From Methylocystis sp. B8 (lineage in GTDB: Bacteria; Pseudomonadota; Alphaproteobacteria; Rhizobiales; Beijerinckiaceae), in NCBI RefSeq assembly GCF_005771425.1, contig NZ_VBTZ01000009.1, positions 56,603 through 120,602 on the forward strand: a stretch of DNA of 64,000 nt. The letters run 5' to 3'. The position numbers and the translations under genes were made by a program. Below, piece after piece: positions 8,569-16,378 of the stretch (positions are counted from its first letter, which is position 1; the number at the start of each line of letters is the position of its first letter). The notes under the pieces are model-generated. The model ran no database searches and was not told where the DNA came from. It worked only from the letters and a program-made list of their open reading frames with translations.

Positions 8569-8996
8569 TGGCGGCGCTCCAACCGGGGAAATGGCGGGCA
8601 GGCGACAGGGCCCGCGAGGCTCGCCAATTCCGATTGCGCGTCCCGACCGCTTTTGTCAAATGGCCCTCGATGTGGCGCGTGGGCCACAGACCCCCAAAGA
8701 ACTGTGGGCGGCCTGAATATCTTCGGTTACGGAGCCACTATTTTTTGTGCAATATCGCCGCGCTCGGAGGCGCGCGCGCATCGATTCAGATTGGGCGACA
8801 ATCGTTTCGATACATCTGCGCATCCGCGCGCATATCCACAGGCATTCGGACGTAGATAAAATTTGCATGTTGGATCACGCGCCGCGAATGATATCTTGCT
8901 AAAAGTGATTCATGAGCGATGCGTGGCGATTCGGGTTTTTAGAAAATCGCCGACGCGCGCCAGTCGAATGCTCTGGATCAGCATAGGAGTTGGTCG
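8569..8996. other. Intergenic region between divergent hpnO-like and cold-shock genes
   Basis: About 430 bases without a gene. It must hold both divergent promoters, and the right half, before the cold-shock gene, is less GC-rich. I could not pick a convincing -35/-10 pair. AGGAG at 8985-8989 is the ribosome binding site of the cold-shock gene. Open frames here (such as 8653-8859) lack start signals and family resemblance. Confidence 0.35.
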
Positions 8997-9578
8997 GTGG
9001 GCGCTAAAGTGACTTTTCAGGATGATTTGACAACGAGCGCGACTGAATCGGAAGAATCCGTTCTCGAATTGGTCGAAGTCGCGGGCTACATAAAATGGTT
9101 TGATGTCGCGAAGGGCTACGGTTTTGTGGTCCCCGACGACGGTACCGCAGACATACTTCTACATGTCACGATTCTCCGGCGCAGCGGACTGCAGACCGCT
9201 TTCGAGGGCGCGCGCATTGTCTGCGAAGCCCAGAAGCGCGCGAAGGGCATGCAGGTTTTTCGGGTCGTGGCGATGGACGAGTCGACCGCAGTGCATCCTT
9301 CGCAGTCGTCTGCGGGGCGCACCCACGCCCAGGTCGTTCCGACGAGCGGCTATGAAATTGCGATCGTCAAATGGTTCAATCGCGTGAAGGGATTTGGATT
9401 TCTCACGCGAGGCGAAGGCACTGAAGACATTTTCCTGCATATGGAGACGGTGCGCCGTTACGGCATGACTGAACTTAAGCCAGGCGATAGCGTGCTCGTA
9501 CGTTACGGCGGAGGCCCGAAGGGCCTGATGGCGACCGAAGTGCGGCCGCTGGAGGCGAAAAGCGCCCCTTCGCACTAA
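8997..9578 (+). CDS. Double cold-shock-domain protein
   Basis: 193 residues with two cold-shock domains, a single-stranded nucleic-acid-binding OB fold. Domain one (about 29-95) has GYIKWFDVAKGYGFVVPDD and DILLHVTIL; domain two (about 118-188) has AIVKWFNRVKGFGFLTRGE and DIFLHMETV. Both keep the aromatic RNP1-like (KGYGFV/KGFGFL) and RNP2-like (DILLHV/DIFLHM) patches. Two-domain CSPs are common in Rhizobiales and are often followed by a DUF192 gene, as here. The start is GTG with AGGAG seven bases upstream. Likely an RNA chaperone; no evidence for cold induction as such. Confidence 0.9.
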   Translation: MGAKVTFQDDLTTSATESEESVLELVEVAGYIKWFDVAKGYGFVVPDDGTADILLHVTILRRSGLQTAFEGARIVCEAQKRAKGMQVFRVVAMDESTAVHPSQSSAGRTHAQVVPTSGYEIAIVKWFNRVKGFGFLTRGEGTEDIFLHMETVRRYGMTELKPGDSVLVRYGGGPKGLMATEVRPLEAKSAPSH

Positions 9579-9612
9579 CCGCTGCGCACAAAGCTCTTTG
9601 GAAGGATTCCTG

Positions 9613-10074
9613 GTGAGAGCGGCGCAAATCTTCCAGCTACTGATCATCTCCTTCTTGCTGGCGCTCTCTGCGTCGACAGTAGTGCGCGCCGATCCCGCCA
9701 CTGAAATCGCGCGCATCACGACGGCGACGGGCGAGCACGACTTCCATGTCGAAATCGCCGACACGCCAAAGGTCCGCGCCCGCGGTTTGATGTTTCGCAA
9801 GTCGATGCCGGAGAATTACGGCATGCTGTTCGACTTCGGGGCCGAACGGCCAGTCTCGATGTGGATGAAGAACACTTATATTCCGCTCGATATGGTTTTC
9901 ATCGGTCGCAATGGACGGGTGGTGGGCGTAGCGGCTGACACTGAACCTTTGTCCGAGCGCATTATAACGTCGCCCGAGCCCGCCTATGCCGTGCTCGAGC
10001 TGAACGCGGGCGCGGCGCGACGCATTTCTCTCGCGCCCGGAGATCGAGTCCGGCACCGCATGTTTGGGCCATAA
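9613..10074 (+). CDS. DUF192 family exported protein
   Basis: 153 residues. An N-terminal signal peptide (hydrophobic core [15 protein letters not shown], cleavage near VRA) precedes a DUF192 domain with the family hallmarks [19 protein letters not shown], the [15 protein letters not shown] core and a closing LELNAGAA-R segment. DUF192 proteins are small beta-barrel periplasmic or extracellular proteins of unknown function. The GTG at 9613 has GGAAGGA just upstream; an in-frame TTG at 9598 is unlikely because it would sit on the ribosome binding site. It lies 34 bases after the cold-shock gene and is probably co-transcribed with it. Confidence 0.87.
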   Translation: MRAAQIFQLLIISFLLALSASTVVRADPATEIARITTATGEHDFHVEIADTPKVRARGLMFRKSMPENYGMLFDFGAERPVSMWMKNTYIPLDMVFIGRNGRVVGVAADTEPLSERIITSPEPAYAVLELNAGAARRISLAPGDRVRHRMFGP

Positions 10075-10157
10075 TCCGCCTTCCCTTGTGAGGAGCGGGC
10101 TTGCGTGGTAGCGAAATTTGAGCGAGGGCAGGGCCGCCGTAGGCGCGGCTTGTTCGG

Positions 10158-10234
10158 CGGGGTATGGCGCAGCCTGGTAGCGCGGAAGTTTTGGGTACTT
10201 CAGGTCGCAGGTTCGAATCCTGCTGCCCCGACCA
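10158..10234 (+). tRNA. tRNA-Pro (anticodon TGG)
   Basis: Full cloverleaf: acceptor stem CGGGGTA pairs with TGCCCCG, the anticodon stem GAAGT/ACTTC encloses loop TTTGGGT with anticodon TGG at 10192-10194, the T arm contains GGTTCGAATCC, and CCA is encoded at the 3' end. Confidence 0.97.
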
Positions 10235-10301
10235 GCGCGAACGCCGCCGCTGCCACTTTCTCACGAAGCGCTTCCGAGCGCAGCGTCAACGACGAGGCCA
10301 T

Positions 10302-10610
10302 ATGACAGCACGCATCTACCTTCCCGCGCCGAGCGCCACTCAGTCCGGCCCGGGGTCGGACATGTGGCGCCTCGATTTTGAGCCGGAGCTTCCGCGCAGC
10401 ATCGAGCCGCTCATGGGCTGGACGAGCTCGGCCGACATGCGGCAGCAGGTCAGACTCAATTTCGCGACTAAGGAGGAGGCGATCGCTTACGCGGAGCGCA
10501 ACGGTCTCGCCTATCGCGTCGAGGAGCCGAAGCCCAATCTCGCGGCGCGCCGCGGCGTATCCTATTCAGATAATTTCAAAACGAGCCGCATCGGACTCTG
10601 GACTCACTGA
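10302..10610 (+). CDS. NDUFS4-like NADH dehydrogenase accessory subunit
   Basis: 102 residues. Matches the ETC complex I conserved-region family (NDUFS4/AQDQ homologues), an accessory subunit at the N-module/Q-module junction of complex I in Alphaproteobacteria and mitochondria. Visible hallmarks are ARIYLPAPSATQSG near the start, WRLDFEP, LMGWTSSADM, the FATKEEAIAYAERNGL helix and the closing SDNFKTSRIGLWTH. Length is typical. The ATG at 10302 is the only start that removes the stretch overlapping the upstream tRNA. As usual, it lies outside any nuo operon. Confidence 0.9.
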   Translation: MTARIYLPAPSATQSGPGSDMWRLDFEPELPRSIEPLMGWTSSADMRQQVRLNFATKEEAIAYAERNGLAYRVEEPKPNLAARRGVSYSDNFKTSRIGLWTH

Positions 10611-10619
10611 GTCTCTTTC

Positions 10620-10696
10620 GGCCCCGTAGCTCAGCCGGATAGAGCAACTGCCTTCTAAGCAGTAGGTCGCAGGTTCGAATCCTGCCGGGGTCGCCA
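10620..10696 (+). tRNA. tRNA-Arg (anticodon TCT)
   Basis: Cloverleaf with acceptor stem GGCCCCG/CGGGGTC, anticodon stem ACTGC/GCAGT around loop CTTCTAA (anticodon TCT at 10654-10656, reads AGA), the T-arm GGTTCGAATCC and an encoded CCA. It differs at only two bases from the next tRNA gene. Confidence 0.96.
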
Positions 10697-10777
10697 TATA
10701 TGACTTCCCTGTCGGGCGTCGTCTGGCGCCGCGTTGGCCGAGGTGATACGGTCCGCGGCGCAAGCTGCGCCGTCGAT

Positions 10778-10854
10778 GGCTCCGTAGCTCAGCCGGATAG
10801 AGCAACTGCCTTCGAAGCAGTAGGTCGCAGGTTCGAATCCTGCCGGGGTCGCCA
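10778..10854 (+). tRNA. tRNA-Arg paralogue (anticodon TCG)
   Basis: Identical to the tRNA-Arg at 10620 except for C to T at tRNA position 4 (10781), giving a T-G pair in the acceptor stem, and T to G at the third anticodon base (10814), giving anticodon TCG, which reads CGA. All arms and the encoded CCA are intact, so it appears functional. Arginine charging should be retained because the second anticodon base is C and the rest is unchanged. A TCG anticodon is uncommon in bacteria, where an ACG (inosine) tRNA normally reads CGA. Confidence 0.9.
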
Positions 10855-10884
10855 GTCGGAGTTAAGTCGACGGGGGACAGGCGC

Positions 10885-11616
10885 ATGCGGCTTTATCCCC
10901 AGTGTGCAAGAGTCATCGCCGGCGCGCTCGCCGCCGCCGTCCTGCTTCTATCGCCGTTCGACTCCTTGGCTCAGGGCGATTTTTTCGAATTCCTCTTCGG
11001 ACCCAGTCAGCCTTATTACGGGTATCCTTCCCGGCCTTCCTGGCGCGTGATGCGCCCGCGCGCGCCTCGGCGGCCTGTCCATTATGCCAATCCCGACCCC
11101 TTGCGCGCCGACACAGACTCGATGTCCGGTGGGGGCTACTGCGTGCGCGCCTGCGACGGCTATTATTTTCCACTGATCAAATCTTCGGTGATTTCTGGCC
11201 AGCAGTCCTGTCAGTTTGCTTGTCCAGCGACGCGGGTCCAACTCTATGAGGGCCCGAGCATCGAAGAGGCGCGCAACGCCAAAGGGGAGCGCTATACGTC
11301 GCTTTCGACGGCGTTCAGCTTTCGTGAGAAGTTGACGCCGGGATGCTCCTGCAATGAACCGGCGGAATCTCACGATTATTACATTCGGCTCTCCCTTAAG
11401 GATCCAACTCTGCGCACGAGCGACATTGTCGTGGGGGAGAAGGGCGCGTTCGTCTATAGCGGCTCCAGCCTGGTGAGCCTCATGCACGCCTCGCGCCAGA
11501 TCAGGGCGCGGCTTAAAGCTGTGCTGCCGCGCAAATTTACGCCTGTCGATGCGCGCATTTCCCAATCCGAGGAAGACGCTCTCGCATTCAATAAGATCCA
11601 GAGACATCCAAAATAG
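10885..11616 (+). CDS. DUF2865 family exported protein
   Basis: 243 residues. A signal peptide (basic start, hydrophobic VIAGALAAAVLLLSP, cleavage near SLAQG) is followed by a Pro/Tyr-rich stretch and the conserved DUF2865 core: GGGYCVRACDGYYFPL, then QSCQFACPA, then a CSCN motif, giving six cysteines that could form disulfides in the periplasm. DUF2865 is common in Rhizobiales, function unknown. It begins 30 bases after the second tRNA-Arg, so read-through from the tRNA promoter is possible. Confidence 0.82.
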   Translation: MRLYPQCARVIAGALAAAVLLLSPFDSLAQGDFFEFLFGPSQPYYGYPSRPSWRVMRPRAPRRPVHYANPDPLRADTDSMSGGGYCVRACDGYYFPLIKSSVISGQQSCQFACPATRVQLYEGPSIEEARNAKGERYTSLSTAFSFREKLTPGCSCNEPAESHDYYIRLSLKDPTLRTSDIVVGEKGAFVYSGSSLVSLMHASRQIRARLKAVLPRKFTPVDARISQSEEDALAFNKIQRHPK

Positions 11617-11680
11617 TCGCCGCCGCGGCGTCTCGACGCTTTACAGCCCGCGCACGTCCAGTTATGTGCCGCGCTGGTTT

Positions 11681-11698
11681 ATGACAGTTTTATGACTA
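11681..11698 (-). promoter_or_regulatory. PHO box (PhoB binding site) upstream of the DUF47-Pit operon
   Basis: Read on the minus strand: half-site TAGTCAT, four bases AAAA, then half-site CTGTCAT. The second half-site matches the PHO-box consensus (CTGTCAT) fully and the first at five of seven positions, with the standard 4-base spacing. It lies 22 bases upstream of the DUF47 start. In Sinorhizobium meliloti the equivalent orfA-pit operon is repressed by PhoB under phosphate starvation; the same role is inferred here. Confidence 0.65.
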
Positions 11699-11720
11699 AG
11701 ATTCGGAGGGCGAGCGCGCC

Positions 11721-12365
11721 ATGCTGTCTTGGTTTCAAGCGCTCATGCCGAGAGAAGAGCGCTTCTTCGATCTTTTCGAGCGGCACGCAGAGACGATTGT
11801 CGCCGGCTCGCGCGCCTTGCGCGAACTGCTGAATGGCGGCGACCGCGTGCTCGTCTGCAGCCATGAAATCAGCCGTCAGGAACATGAGGCCGACGCCATC
11901 ACCCGCGAGGCGCATCTGGCGGTTCGCCGCACATTCATCACGCCATTCGATCGCAGCGACATCCGCGACCTGATCACGGCGATGGATGATACGATCGACC
12001 AGATGCACCAGACGGCTAAGGCGACGCTGCTTTACGAGACTCGCGATTTTGAACCCGCCATGCGCCGTATGGGCGATATTATCGTCCAGTCGGCGGAGCT
12101 CACCCGCAGCGCCATACCCTTACTGCGGACGATGCGCCAGAACGCCGGGAGGCTCAACGCCTTCAGCGAGGAGATCACGCGCATCGAGGACGAGGCCGAC
12201 GCCATCCACGACCAAGGATTAAAGGAGCTGTTTCAGGCGCACCGCCACAAAGATACGATGGCGTTCATTGTGGGCGCCGAGATCTATGGCCATCTCGAAA
12301 AAGTCGTCGACGGCTTTGAGGACGTCGCCGATCGAATCGCCGGCATTGTCATTGAACATACTTAG
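11721..12365 (+). CDS. DUF47 PhoU-like accessory protein of the Pit transporter
   Basis: 214 residues, an all-helical PhoU-like protein of the DUF47 family (OrfA/YkaA type). Family traits visible are FFDLFERHAETIVAGSRAL near the start, the HEADAITREAH metal-binding-type motif, the FDRSDIRDLITAMDDTIDQM helix, and a repeat of the acidic motif as EDEADAIHD in the second half. The protein is cytosolic and thought to modulate Pit activity. It sits nine bases upstream of pit, and a PHO box precedes the pair. ATG with GGAGGG 12 bases upstream. Confidence 0.9.
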   Translation: MLSWFQALMPREERFFDLFERHAETIVAGSRALRELLNGGDRVLVCSHEISRQEHEADAITREAHLAVRRTFITPFDRSDIRDLITAMDDTIDQMHQTAKATLLYETRDFEPAMRRMGDIIVQSAELTRSAIPLLRTMRQNAGRLNAFSEEITRIEDEADAIHDQGLKELFQAHRHKDTMAFIVGAEIYGHLEKVVDGFEDVADRIAGIVIEHT

Positions 12366-12374
12366 GGAAGACGC

Positions 12375-13373
12375 TTGCAGAACCTCTCGTCTCTTCTCCT
12401 GGGGCTCATCGCGGTCGCATTAATCTTCGACTTCCTGAACGGTTTGCACGACGCCGCCAATTCCATCGCGACCATCGTTTCGACGCGCGTTCTTCGTCCG
12501 CAATATGCCGTGGTCTGGGCCGCCTTTTTCAATTTCATCGCCTTTCTGTTTTTTGGGCTTCATGTGGCGCAAACCGTCGGCGCGGGCATCGTCTCGCCCG
12601 ATATCGTGGACGATTTCGTCATATTCGGCGCGCTGATGGGAGCGATCATTTGGAACCTGATCACTTGGGGACTGGGCATTCCATCCTCGAGTTCTCACGC
12701 CCTTGTCGGCGGGCTCGTTGGCGCTGGCGTCGCCAAGGTGGGCGTGTCGGCGATCGTCTGGAACGGGCTCCTCAAGACGGCGGCCGCAATCGTTTTGTCG
12801 CCGGCGCTGGGCTTCGTTTTGGCGCTCGCGCTCATTCTGCTCGTTTCATGGATTTTTGTGCGGCGGACTCCTGGCGGCGTCGATGCGCTGTTCCGCATTC
12901 TGCAATTCGCTTCCGCCTCCCTTTATTCGCTGGGTCACGGTGGCAATGACGCGCAGAAAACGATGGGCGTGATCGCCGTGCTTCTCTACGCGCATGGCGC
13001 GCTCGGCGGCGAGTTTTACGTGCCTTTTTGGGTCGTCATCCCCTGTCAGGCCGCCATGGGCCTTGGAACCTTATTCGGTGGATGGCGAATCGTGCGAACA
13101 ATGGGGTCGCGGATCACTCGGTTGACGCCTATGCAAGGGTTCTGCGCGGAGACTGGCGGAGCCATAACCCTGTTCCTGGCGACGGGGTTGGGAATTCCAG
13201 TGTCGACGACGCACACGATCACCGGCGCGATCATTGGCGTGGGGGCGTCGCGACGGGTTGCGGCGGTCCGCTGGAACGTCGCGAAGGACATTGTCGTCGC
13301 CTGGATCATCACCATGCCTATGGCGGCTTTTTTCGCCGCGACATTCTATGTGCTCGCGAGGTTCGCGGCATGA
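12375..13373 (+). CDS. pit: Inorganic phosphate transporter, Pit family
   Basis: 332 residues with about ten hydrophobic segments, an inner-membrane proton-coupled, low-affinity phosphate (metal-phosphate) symporter. It carries the two inverted PiT signatures: GLHDAANSIATIVSTR in the N-terminal half and GHGGNDAQKTMGVI in the C-terminal half, plus the paired SSSHALVGGLVGAG and STTHTITGAIIGVG loops. Length is that of the short bacterial Pit form. The apparent start is TTG, nine bases after the DUF47 stop, with GGGAAG upstream. The stop overlaps the Nudix gene start (ATGA). Confidence 0.94.
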   Translation: MQNLSSLLLGLIAVALIFDFLNGLHDAANSIATIVSTRVLRPQYAVVWAAFFNFIAFLFFGLHVAQTVGAGIVSPDIVDDFVIFGALMGAIIWNLITWGLGIPSSSSHALVGGLVGAGVAKVGVSAIVWNGLLKTAAAIVLSPALGFVLALALILLVSWIFVRRTPGGVDALFRILQFASASLYSLGHGGNDAQKTMGVIAVLLYAHGALGGEFYVPFWVVIPCQAAMGLGTLFGGWRIVRTMGSRITRLTPMQGFCAETGGAITLFLATGLGIPVSTTHTITGAIIGVGASRRVAAVRWNVAKDIVVAWIITMPMAAFFAATFYVLARFAA

Positions 13374-13840
13374 AGATGCCAAAACCAAAAAAGAAGCGCG
13401 AGGGCGCCGCGTCTACGCCGCGCACGCAATATGCGGCATTGCCCTGGCGACTCAATGAGGGGCGTGTGGAGATCATGCTGGTCACTTCACGCGACACCAA
13501 GCGTTGGGTGATTCCGAAGGGCTGGCCGATGAAAGGGCGCAAACCGCATATCGTCGCGGCGATCGAGGCCGTGCAGGAAGCCGGGCTAATCGGCAAAGTG
13601 GACAAAACCAAGCTCGGAGACTTCGGCTATGAAAAACGCCTCAGCAGCGGCGCGAGCGTCGACTGCCGCGTCGAAGTGTTTTCCATGCGCGTGCAAAAGC
13701 AACGCAATCAATGGGCTGAGAAAAAGCAGCGCGCCACGCGCTGGTTCGAATGCTCGGTTGCCGCCGAGCTCGTCGAGGAGCCAGAATTGCGCGATTTGAT
13801 GGTCGCCTTCTGCGGGGAGCTGTCACAGCAGAAGACGTAG
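13370..13840 (+). CDS. Nudix hydrolase-like protein with degenerate Nudix box
   Basis: 156 residues. The fold is recognisable (PWRLNEGRVEIMLVTSRDTKRWVIPKGWP, the diphosphoinositol-polyphosphate phosphohydrolase-like type). Against the canonical GX5EX7REUXEEXGU box, the segment GWPMKGRKPH followed by IVAAIEAVQEAGL keeps the first Gly, the Glu after the usual Arg and the last Glu. It has Arg for the first Glu, Ile for Arg and Gln for the penultimate Glu that helps bind metal. Activity may be reduced or lost. The ATG overlaps the pit stop codon (ATGA), so translation is coupled to phosphate uptake. Family usually removes nucleoside-diphosphate-linked or pyrophosphate groups. Confidence 0.8.
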   Translation: MKMPKPKKKREGAASTPRTQYAALPWRLNEGRVEIMLVTSRDTKRWVIPKGWPMKGRKPHIVAAIEAVQEAGLIGKVDKTKLGDFGYEKRLSSGASVDCRVEVFSMRVQKQRNQWAEKKQRATRWFECSVAAELVEEPELRDLMVAFCGELSQQKT

Positions 13841-13868
13841 AGCGACTGACTGAGCGATTTTGAGGGGA

Positions 13869-15354
13869 TCACGAATAGGGGCGCAACGCCTGGCGATTTC
13901 CTGTGCGATCGATTTTGGCGCAACAAGGAGAGCGGCAGTCTTCCTCTGCGCAAGCGCATCGGCGCGAAGGACCAAATAATTTACAACCGCGGCGGCAGGC
14001 CTCGTCGTCGGCGGTGCTCGTCCCTGCGATGTTCTGCGCTTCCACAAACTGGCCGCCAGTCTCCTGCACGAAAATCCGCGAAAGATCTCGCGGATCGAAC
14101 TTAACCGCCACGCGAGCGCGTCCTTCTCGATGCAGTTCACCAAGCGTCGGCGACCAGAAGATTTCTCCGAGCACGCAAACGCCGCTCGAAGTGAGGGCGC
14201 ACAAAGCATCGGGGAGAAAGGATAGTCGGAATCGCATGCAATCTTGCGGCGCTCGCAGTGGCGCAGCCGCCTCGGTCATTCGCCAGCCGTCGAGCGGCGT
14301 GCGTCCCGTGTCTTTGTGGGGACGCTGATGGTAATCATTGATGAGGCCGTCGGCGACATTGTGTTCCACTTCGCGAATGTCTCGTGCGACTGCGCTGCGC
14401 AAATGGCGTGGCGTTCTGGGCGTCCAACTCACGCCATGCGCTCTGGCGATTGTCGCGTCGCCAAATCGGCCGCCGAACATATGCGTGGCCCGCGCCCCGA
14501 AAACGCTTGAGTTGATCGACGCCGATGCAGTCGCAATCCCCTGATCGCGACAGGCGCGCGCCAGTTGACGAAAACCAAAAATGCTTTGCGGGTCAATGGC
14601 GATCGTCTCAGGGAGACCGGCCGCTGGCCAATCGCCGGAGAGACCGCGCTCATTCATCCAGCGCGCCTTGTCGCAAACGGCATGCAACAGACACAGGCTG
14701 AGCGAAACGCGTGAGGGCGGAGCGAGCGAAAGATGAAAGCCCGCAACCATGCGCGTGCTGGCGTCGATCGCCAAAGTCAGCCACGGGCGTCCTGTTTCGC
14801 CACTCCGCTCGTCGACGACATAGTCGTCGATTTTCACGTGATCGAAGTAAACGATCTGCAACGGCCGTTCCAGAATGTCGCTCAACCGCATTTGAGCCAT
14901 TGTCCAATCAATTTGCGCCGCTGGATGTGCCTCGATTGCGGCCCTCGAAATCTCGAAGGCGCTTGCGAATGGTGCGCCAATTGGGTGGGGGCAACAGCTC
15001 TTCGTTGCAGCGTCGTTGAACGTCCTCAACCAGGGCTCGGAATCTTGGCCGAAGCGCGTGCGAATAGTAGGCCTTAATCGCCTCTTGAATAAGCTGCTCG
15101 CGACGAGGATCGAGACAGCGGGCTCCTTTCGGCCTTCCCACGGGCCGCGTCCAAGGAGCGGTGACGGCCCCGCACGTACGAAAGGTTTTCATCATGCGAT
15201 AGGCGGTCGCGCGGCTGACGCCCAAGTCTTTTTTTAGCTCCTCGACGATCTCCCTCGAAGGCTTATCCACGGTTTCCGTCAGAAGCTGACGGAGAGCGTC
15301 TTCCCGCCGCTTGCAGGATTTCAGACGATGGTCTTCTTCAAAGTTGCCGCTCAT
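13869..15354 (-). pseudogene. TnsB/TniA-type transposase relic, frameshifted
   Basis: Two overlapping minus-strand frames form one decayed transposase. Frame one (15354 to 14908) has a helix-turn-helix region (EIVEELKKDLGVSRATAYRM) and a second DNA-binding helix segment. Frame two (from about 14960 to 13869) has the DDE integrase core (FDHVKIDDYVVDE, GRPWLTLAIDASTRMVAGF), a WPAAGLPETIAID block and the Mu-type C-terminal beta domain (VAVKFDPRDLSRIFV). The frames switch within about 14925-14960. The first two catalytic Asp can be placed, but the GGHIERL-type block carrying the Glu is replaced by ATHMFGGRFGDA. No tnsC/tniB partner follows. Confidence 0.8.
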
Positions 15355-15759
15355 TTATTCGCTCTTTTGTTGCTCTTTTTTGGCGACTGTTATTCTCTGA
15401 ATAGCGTCAACTGGCTCCTGCTCACGCTCAGTTCAGACATAGCGCGGCCGGAGTTACAGAGACGACGCCTGTTTCTTGTAAATGCACGTGCTGCAGCCGT
15501 CTCTTCTTGGGAGCGATTCACTTCACGCGCACCGCGTCTTTAACGCCGCTTCCACGGGCCTCCCAGCATTGAGCGAGCATTGTGACAGTCCAAAAAAGCA
15601 TGAGGTGACAGTGTCGAGCAAATGGGACGCCATATTGACCTTGTCTTTTAGCTTCTCCGCCAGGGTTCTGCGCCTTGGATAGAGATCGCCCCGACTCGGG
15701 GAGATCGAGTCGGGACGATCGGGCGCCCGGGGGAGGGAAGAGGACGAATCGCGTTACGG
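15355..15759. other. Non-coding flank of the transposase relic with hairpin and short direct repeats
   Basis: No gene recognised. It contains two copies of GTGACAGT (15582-15589 and 15605-15612, 23 bases apart) and a 9-bp hairpin, CCCGACTCG/CGAGTCGGG (15690-15714, 7-base loop, no T-run). TnsB-family elements carry repeated transposase-binding sites at their ends, so the GTGACAGT pair could be remnants; this is a guess. Open frames on both strands here lack start signals. Confidence 0.35.
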
Positions 15760-15873
15760 TTAAAGATTGAGCGCTCTGTTCACGGTTGGAATAAAGATCG
15801 CGAAGAGAAACACGCAAAACGCGACCCAAAAGGCGACCCAGCCGAGTTCATTGATCGAGTGCAAAGTCTTCAT
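15760..15873 (-). CDS. 37-residue single-helix membrane protein upstream of pmoCAB
   Basis: A short gene with a good start: AGGA four bases before the ATG at 15871-15873 and TAA at 15760-15762. The product begins MKTLHSINELGW, continues with a strongly hydrophobic aromatic stretch (VAFWVAFCVFLFAIFI, about residues 13-28) and ends PTVNRALNL, so one inner-membrane helix with short polar ends is predicted. I do not recognise the family. It is divergent from pmoC, with 505 bases of AT-rich leader between. It may be an accessory peptide of the membrane methane monooxygenase, but nothing beyond position and topology supports that. Confidence 0.6.
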   Translation of the reverse strand: MKTLHSINELGWVAFWVAFCVFLFAIFIPTVNRALNL

Positions 15874-16378
15874 CCGTTCCTCTCATGTGGACTGCCGCGG
15901 AACGCTGCCGATCAGCGCTGACTCGATCTTCACCGATTCAATTCGGCGCACAATAGGTATAACTTGCGGCAACATGTCGCAATTTTGACTATATAGCGAT
16001 TGATATCATTCTAAAATGGAACTGTTTCATATTATAATACATCTAAATGCGACTTAACGCTGCAAATTGACTGACGTATCAAGTTACATACAAAACATAG
16101 TCTCAATATTTTAAGCAATTTAATTAGTTCTAAACAGCGTTAAGTACAAATTGTCGCACGATGAATACTATATTGTTCTTTATGCTCACATGATAACGTC
16201 TTTCCAGCTGTGAATGCTGCCGCGGCTTGGTTTGCACGTCGCGAGCGGTCAACGCGCAAAGCGATCGTGGCCGCTTCAAGCGGCGGCGATCAGCGCCGTG
16301 CGTCGAGAATCGCAGCAACGGGAGGCCCAGCGCCAACCGAGACGACAAACGTCTCGAGCCCAAAGAGGAGAGGCATTG
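15874..16378 (+). promoter_or_regulatory. AT-rich regulatory leader of pmoCAB
   Basis: 505 bases without a gene; from about 15940 to 16200 it is much richer in A and T than its surroundings. The most plausible sigma-70 element is TTGACT (16067-16072) with TACAAA (16089-16094) after 16 bases, which would leave a leader of nearly 280 bases before pmoC. A perfect TATAAT hexamer lies at 16033-16038 but lacks a partner -35. Long leaders and sigma-70 promoters are reported for pmo operons of type II methanotrophs. GAGGAGAGG near 16364-16372 is the pmoC ribosome binding site. The divergent 37-residue gene must also be read from here. Confidence 0.45.

Noticed and set aside
10778..10854. Second tRNA-Arg as a pseudogene
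   Set aside because: All stems pair, CCA is encoded, and both changes leave an arginine-type anticodon.
13869..15354. Programmed frameshift in the transposase
   Set aside because: TnsB/TniA proteins are not known to need one, and the Glu-bearing catalytic block is also not recognisable, so decay is the better explanation.
16214..16378. N-terminal extension of PmoC
   Set aside because: Arg/Gln-rich stretch unlike any PmoC; the ATG at 16379 has a strong ribosome binding site.
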